From the NCBI GenBank assembly GCA_017454355.1, contig JAFTDD010000078.1, forward strand, positions 1 through 45,214: 45,214 nt of DNA. The letters are read 5' to 3'. The notes beneath the pieces are model-generated. The model did no database searches. It saw nothing but the letters and a program-made list of their open reading frames with translations, and was not told where the DNA came from. Of this stretch, positions 42,233 to 45,214 are shown one piece after another (within the stretch, counting starts at the first letter, position 1; each line of letters begins with the position of its first letter). This DNA is from Muribaculaceae bacterium (GTDB taxonomy: Bacteria > Bacteroidota > Bacteroidia > Bacteroidales > Muribaculaceae). The position numbers and the translations under genes were made by a program.

Positions 42233-42583
42233 ATGGCTCTCAAACATCTGGGCCCAAGCAAGAAAGCGGCATTTGTCAGTCTCATGGTTGAGGTGATTAA
42301 TGCCGATGGTCGCGTTGACGTCAACGAACTACTCAAAATCAACGACATCACCGAGCGTGAGCACATCGATAGCGCGACGTTTGCTTTAGGCCGCAACTTC
42401 GACGTGGAGTTGGCCTTAGCCACGCTCTCGCAATGCTCATCGGCCGTCAAGACCGAGATTGCAACGTGGCTCATCGCAATAGCCGAGGCCGACGGCATGG
42501 TGCAGGCCGCCGAGCGCGCCGTGCTTCACATGATGTTTGACAGAATGGGCATCCTCTCTCTTCCAGATGACAATAATGGATGA
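42233..42583 (+). CDS. TerB-like small protein
   Basis: 116 residues from the ATG at 42233, just after the DUF3127 stop; the frame extends upstream but only as an out-of-frame shadow of that gene. All-helical, with MVEVINADGRVDVNELLKI and IAEADGMVQAAERAVLHMMF, each a helix-ADG-helix unit as in TerB/DjlA-type domains, which bind divalent metals. Function unknown. Its end overlaps the next start by about 8-17 bp. Confidence 0.8.
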   Translation: MALKHLGPSKKAAFVSLMVEVINADGRVDVNELLKINDITEREHIDSATFALGRNFDVELALATLSQCSSAVKTEIATWLIAIAEADGMVQAAERAVLHMMFDRMGILSLPDDNNG

Positions 42584-43538
42584 CATACGGCGGATGTTGG
42601 GCGACGACATCGTTCGCTTGAACAACATCATCGCCGACACCCTGCGCAGCGATAGCATGATGACCAACGCTATCGTCACGCAATATCTGCGCACCAAGGG
42701 CAAGCAGTTGCGCCCCATCTTGGTGCTGCTGAGCGCGCGCTTCTTTGGCGACATCACCGATGCCGTGCTCTACGGCGCGGCCGCCATCGAGATGCTGCAC
42801 AACGCGTCGCTCATCCACGACGATGTGATTGACCAGGCCGGCAACCGCCGCGGCAATCCCACCATCAATAGCGTGTGGGACAACCACGTGGCGGTGCTGA
42901 TTGGTGACCTTTTTGTTAGCGGCGCCCTGCAGGCGGCCGTCCACACCGGCAGTCCTCGCGTGCTGCAATCGCTGGCCTCCATGGGGCGCGACCTCTCTAC
43001 GGGCGAGATTAACCAAATTGACACCGCGCGCCGGCATCTCATCGACAAAGAGACCTATATGGACAACATCCGTCGCAAGACGGCGTCACTCTTCGTGAGT
43101 TGCGTCACCGTGGGCGGCATCACCGCCGGCGCCAACGACGACACACTGCGGGTGCTCACGTGCTATGCCGAACTGCTCGGCCTCTGTTTCCAAATCAAGG
43201 ACGACATCTTCGACTACTACGACCTGGCCGGAGTGGGCAAGCCCACCGGCAACGACCTGCGCGAGGGCAAACTCACCCTGCCGCTCATCCACGCCCTGGG
43301 TCACGACACCGACGAGGCCTGTGCCATGCGTCAACTCATCACCGACGGCAACCTCGACGAGGCCGCTATCGCCGGTCTGGTGGACTATGCCAAGCGAGCC
43401 GGCGGCATCGACTATGCCCAAAGCGTGATGCACGACCTGCGCTACCGTGCCGCAACGCTGCTCGACCCATACGCCGGCAACCCCGTCACACCGCTGCTGC
43501 TGGGACTGCTTGACTACATCATCAACCGCGACCATTAG
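42576..43538 (+). CDS. Polyprenyl diphosphate synthase
   Basis: 320 residues from the ATG at 42576; an ATG at 42567 adds three residues and cannot be excluded. Trans-type prenyltransferase: KGKQLRPILVLL, first Asp-rich motif DDVID (Asp82-Asp86), second DDIFD (Asp209-Asp213), and GKPTGNDLREGKLTLPLI. Makes a long all-trans prenyl diphosphate (octa- or hepta-), mainly the menaquinone side chain. The position after small genes of unrelated type looks like a housekeeping operon. Product chain length cannot be told from sequence. Confidence 0.95.
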   Translation: MDDIRRMLGDDIVRLNNIIADTLRSDSMMTNAIVTQYLRTKGKQLRPILVLLSARFFGDITDAVLYGAAAIEMLHNASLIHDDVIDQAGNRRGNPTINSVWDNHVAVLIGDLFVSGALQAAVHTGSPRVLQSLASMGRDLSTGEINQIDTARRHLIDKETYMDNIRRKTASLFVSCVTVGGITAGANDDTLRVLTCYAELLGLCFQIKDDIFDYYDLAGVGKPTGNDLREGKLTLPLIHALGHDTDEACAMRQLITDGNLDEAAIAGLVDYAKRAGGIDYAQSVMHDLRYRAATLLDPYAGNPVTPLLLGLLDYIINRDH

Positions 43539-43540
43539 AA

Positions 43541-43561
43541 GCATGTAGCACGTAGCACTGG
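43541..43561. repeat. Heptad words after the polyprenyl synthase gene
   Basis: GCATGTA, GCACGTA, GCACTGG start 2 bp after the stop codon. The first two units match the GCATGTA heptads that follow the Wza-like gene at 26088. The stretch from here to 43620 has no gene; it includes a GC-rich run (about 43565-43595) that could form an imperfect hairpin. Confidence 0.6.
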
Positions 43562-43626
43562 GGGTTGGCCATGCCGCGCCCCCCGGCGCCGACCATCTAA
43601 CATCTATTAGTAATACTTCCCTATAG

Positions 43627-43671
43627 CAACAGCAAGCCCCCCTCCTTTAGGAGGGGTGGGGGGGGGAGGCC
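43627..43671. repeat. REP-like palindrome element, third locus
   Basis: CAACAGCAAG followed by CCCCCCTCCTTTAGGAGGGG and a long G run, then AGGCC. It matches 3131-3171 over about 40 bp, with extra Gs in the G run. It lies just before yifB. Elements at three well-separated loci show this is an interspersed family. Confidence 0.85.
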
Positions 43672-43687
43672 AATCTTAACAACCGCA

Positions 43688-45214
43688 ATGCTTGCACGAA
43701 CCATCGCAGCCGCCGTCCACGGCATAGACGCCATCCGCGTTGACATTGAGGTGAGCGTCGACACCGGCATAGGCTACACCCTTGTGGGCCTGCCCGATGT
43801 TGCCGTCAAGGAAGGCTCGGAACGCGTGCGTTGCGCCATGCAGCAGTCGGGCATACGCTTCCCGGGGCGCAAGGTGGTGATTAATATGTCGCCGGCCGAT
43901 ATCAAGAAAGAAGGCAGCGCCTACGACCTGCCGCTCGCCATCGGCATCATGGCCGCCAGCGAGAACGTCAGCCGGGATCGCCTGGGACGCTATATGCTCA
44001 TGGGTGAACTAGGACTGGACGGCAGCGTGCGGCGCATTCGCGGCGCCCTGCCTATGGCTATCGTGGCACGCTCGATGGGGCTTGACGGCTTTATCCTGCC
44101 ACACGATAACGCCCGCGAGGCCGCCGTGGTCAACAACCTCACCGTTTACGGCGTGGACAACCTCACACAGGTGGTTGACATCCTCAACGGCGTGCCATCG
44201 GTAGAGCCGACAGTGGTTGACACACGCGCCGAGTTTGCCGCGCGCCAGGGCGATTTTCCGTTTGACTTTGCCGACGTCAAAGGCCAGGAGGGCGTCAAGC
44301 GCGCCTTTGAGGTGGCGTGTGCCGGCGGACACAACATCCTGCTGGTGGGCAGTCCGGGTAGCGGCAAGAGTATGATGGCCAAGCGACTGCCCAGCATCCT
44401 GCCGCCACTCACCCTCCAAGAGGCACTCGAGACAACCAAAATCCACAGCGTGGCCGGCAAACTCGGCAGCGACACCACGCTGATGACCACACGCCCGTTC
44501 CGCTCGCCACACCACACCATCTCGCCAGTGGCTCTCGTGGGCGGTGGCTCTTACCCCACACCCGGCGAGATCTCGCTGGCACACAACGGCGTGCTCTTCC
44601 TCGACGAGTTGCCCGAGTTCCCGCGCAGCGTGCTCGAGGTGATGCGACAGCCACTCGAGGACCGGGTGATCAGCATCTCCCGGGCGAAATATTCCACCGA
44701 ATACCCGGCCTCGTTTATGCTCGTGGCCTCGATGAACCCGTGCCCCTGCGGCTACTACGGCCACCCACACAAGCAATGCGTGTGCTCCATCTACCAGCGC
44801 GCGCAGTATATGAGCCGCATCAGCGGTCCGCTGCTCGACCGCATCGACCTGCAGATTGAAGTCCAGCCCGTTGATTTTGACCAGATGTCAAGCAAAGCCC
44901 CTGGCGAACCCAGCGCCGCCATCCGTCAGCGTGTCGTCGCCGCGAGAGCCCTGCAGGAGCGCCGTTTCAAGGACGAACCCAGCATCCACTGCAACGCCCA
45001 GATGACCCCGTCGCTGCTACACAAATACGCCGAACCCAACGCCGCTGGCCTGGAGAAACTGAAAGACGCAATGGAAAGGATGAATATGAGCGCAAGGGCC
45101 TACGACCGCATCCTCAAAGTTGCCCGCACCATCACCGACCTCGAAGGCACCGCCGACGTCCTCGACCATCACATCATGGAAGCCATCGCCTACCGCAACC
45201 TCGACCGCCCCACA
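43688..45214 (+). CDS. YifB/ComM family Mg-chelatase-like AAA+ ATPase (3' end cut by window)
   Basis: 509 codons are present and the frame is open at the edge; family length suggests only a few residues are missing. N-terminal ChlI-like domain (1-125, MLARTIAAAVHGIDAIRVD), AAA+ domain with Walker A GSPGSGKS (221-228, Lys227), Walker B VLFLDE (302-307), Cys motif NPCPCGYYG with a later QCVCS, and the C-terminal Mg_chelatase_C region. In competent bacteria ComM is a branch-migration helicase for DNA uptake; in Bacteroidota the role is not settled. Starts 17 bp after the REP-like element. Confidence 0.95.
   Translation, partial: MLARTIAAAVHGIDAIRVDIEVSVDTGIGYTLVGLPDVAVKEGSERVRCAMQQSGIRFPGRKVVINMSPADIKKEGSAYDLPLAIGIMAASENVSRDRLGRYMLMGELGLDGSVRRIRGALPMAIVARSMGLDGFILPHDNAREAAVVNNLTVYGVDNLTQVVDILNGVPSVEPTVVDTRAEFAARQGDFPFDFADVKGQEGVKRAFEVACAGGHNILLVGSPGSGKSMMAKRLPSILPPLTLQEALETTKIHSVAGKLGSDTTLMTTRPFRSPHHTISPVALVGGGSYPTPGEISLAHNGVLFLDELPEFPRSVLEVMRQPLEDRVISISRAKYSTEYPASFMLVASMNPCPCGYYGHPHKQCVCSIYQRAQYMSRISGPLLDRIDLQIEVQPVDFDQMSSKAPGEPSAAIRQRVVAARALQERRFKDEPSIHCNAQMTPSLLHKYAEPNAAGLEKLKDAMERMNMSARAYDRILKVARTITDLEGTADVLDHHIMEAIAYRNLDRPT

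Overview
The window is chromosomal DNA from a member of the Bacteroidales, most likely of the Muribaculaceae/Prevotellaceae type. The evidence is Bacteroidota-style promoters (TTG/TTTG about 18-21 nt upstream of TAnnTTTG), no useful Shine-Dalgarno sites, a protein with a C-terminus of the type IX secretion sorting type, a DUF3127 protein, a carboxynorspermidine-dehydrogenase-like enzyme and the pheT-yebC-leuS neighbourhood. Genes are GC-rich and the gaps between them are AT-rich or repetitive. No tRNA, rRNA, CRISPR array, phage or transposase gene was seen. Genus-level placement is inference.

Layout: 0.4-6.7 kb is a translation block on the + strand (pheT, yebC, leuS), followed by two small-to-medium secreted proteins (6.7-9.0 kb). 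A strong bidirectional hairpin terminator at 9.06 kb separates these from - strand priA and a saccharopine-dehydrogenase-family gene. From 19.86 kb back to 13.05 kb one - strand operon encodes a complete MacAB-TolC-type efflux route (TolC, adaptor, ATPase, separate permease) followed by a LytS/LytTR-type two-component pair. From 20.05 to 23.55 kb a tightly overlapping + strand quartet encodes a membrane-bound O-acyltransferase, two SGNH esterase/transferase-like proteins and a putative small outer-membrane barrel, which looks like an envelope glycan acylation machine. A convergent SLC45-type sugar transporter follows.

From 25.3 to 39.1 kb lies a Wzx/Wzy-type exopolysaccharide locus: Wza-like export lipoprotein, Wzc-like BY-kinase, Wzy-like polymerase, Wzx flippase, three glycosyltransferases, an acyltransferase, a dockerin-bearing CotH-type kinase and a parallel beta-helix protein. 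The last glycosyltransferase is on the opposite strand, in one operon with a PIN toxin/antitoxin pair, and its 3' end overlaps the 3' end of the main operon. No initiating sugar-phosphate transferase is present in the window. The last part (40-45.2 kb) has a FadL-type porin, a DUF3127 protein, a TerB-like protein, a polyprenyl diphosphate synthase (possibly supplying lipid carrier precursor) and yifB/comM, cut by the window edge just before its stop.

The most unusual signal is in the gaps. Many of the spacers longer than about 50 bp hold short-period tandem repeats (7, 7-8, 9 or 10 bp units) and/or long inverted repeats. At least four families occur more than once: (1) a 130-160 bp element with arms of repeated TTGAG units, a conserved core and reverse-complement arms, in three intra-operon gaps; (2) CTAG-centred 9-mers, twice; (3) heptads of the ACTAAY/GCATGTA type, three times; (4) a CCTCC-TTTA-GGAGG palindromic REP-like element, at three loci, one expanded as an 85-bp tandem duplication. 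Decamer words around TTCACGGAAA and TTTTACGGAT occupy two more gaps. These elements fill gaps inside the efflux and exopolysaccharide operons almost exactly from stop to start, so they are transcribed and could act as mRNA structure elements, or be remnants of a short mobile family. Function is unknown.
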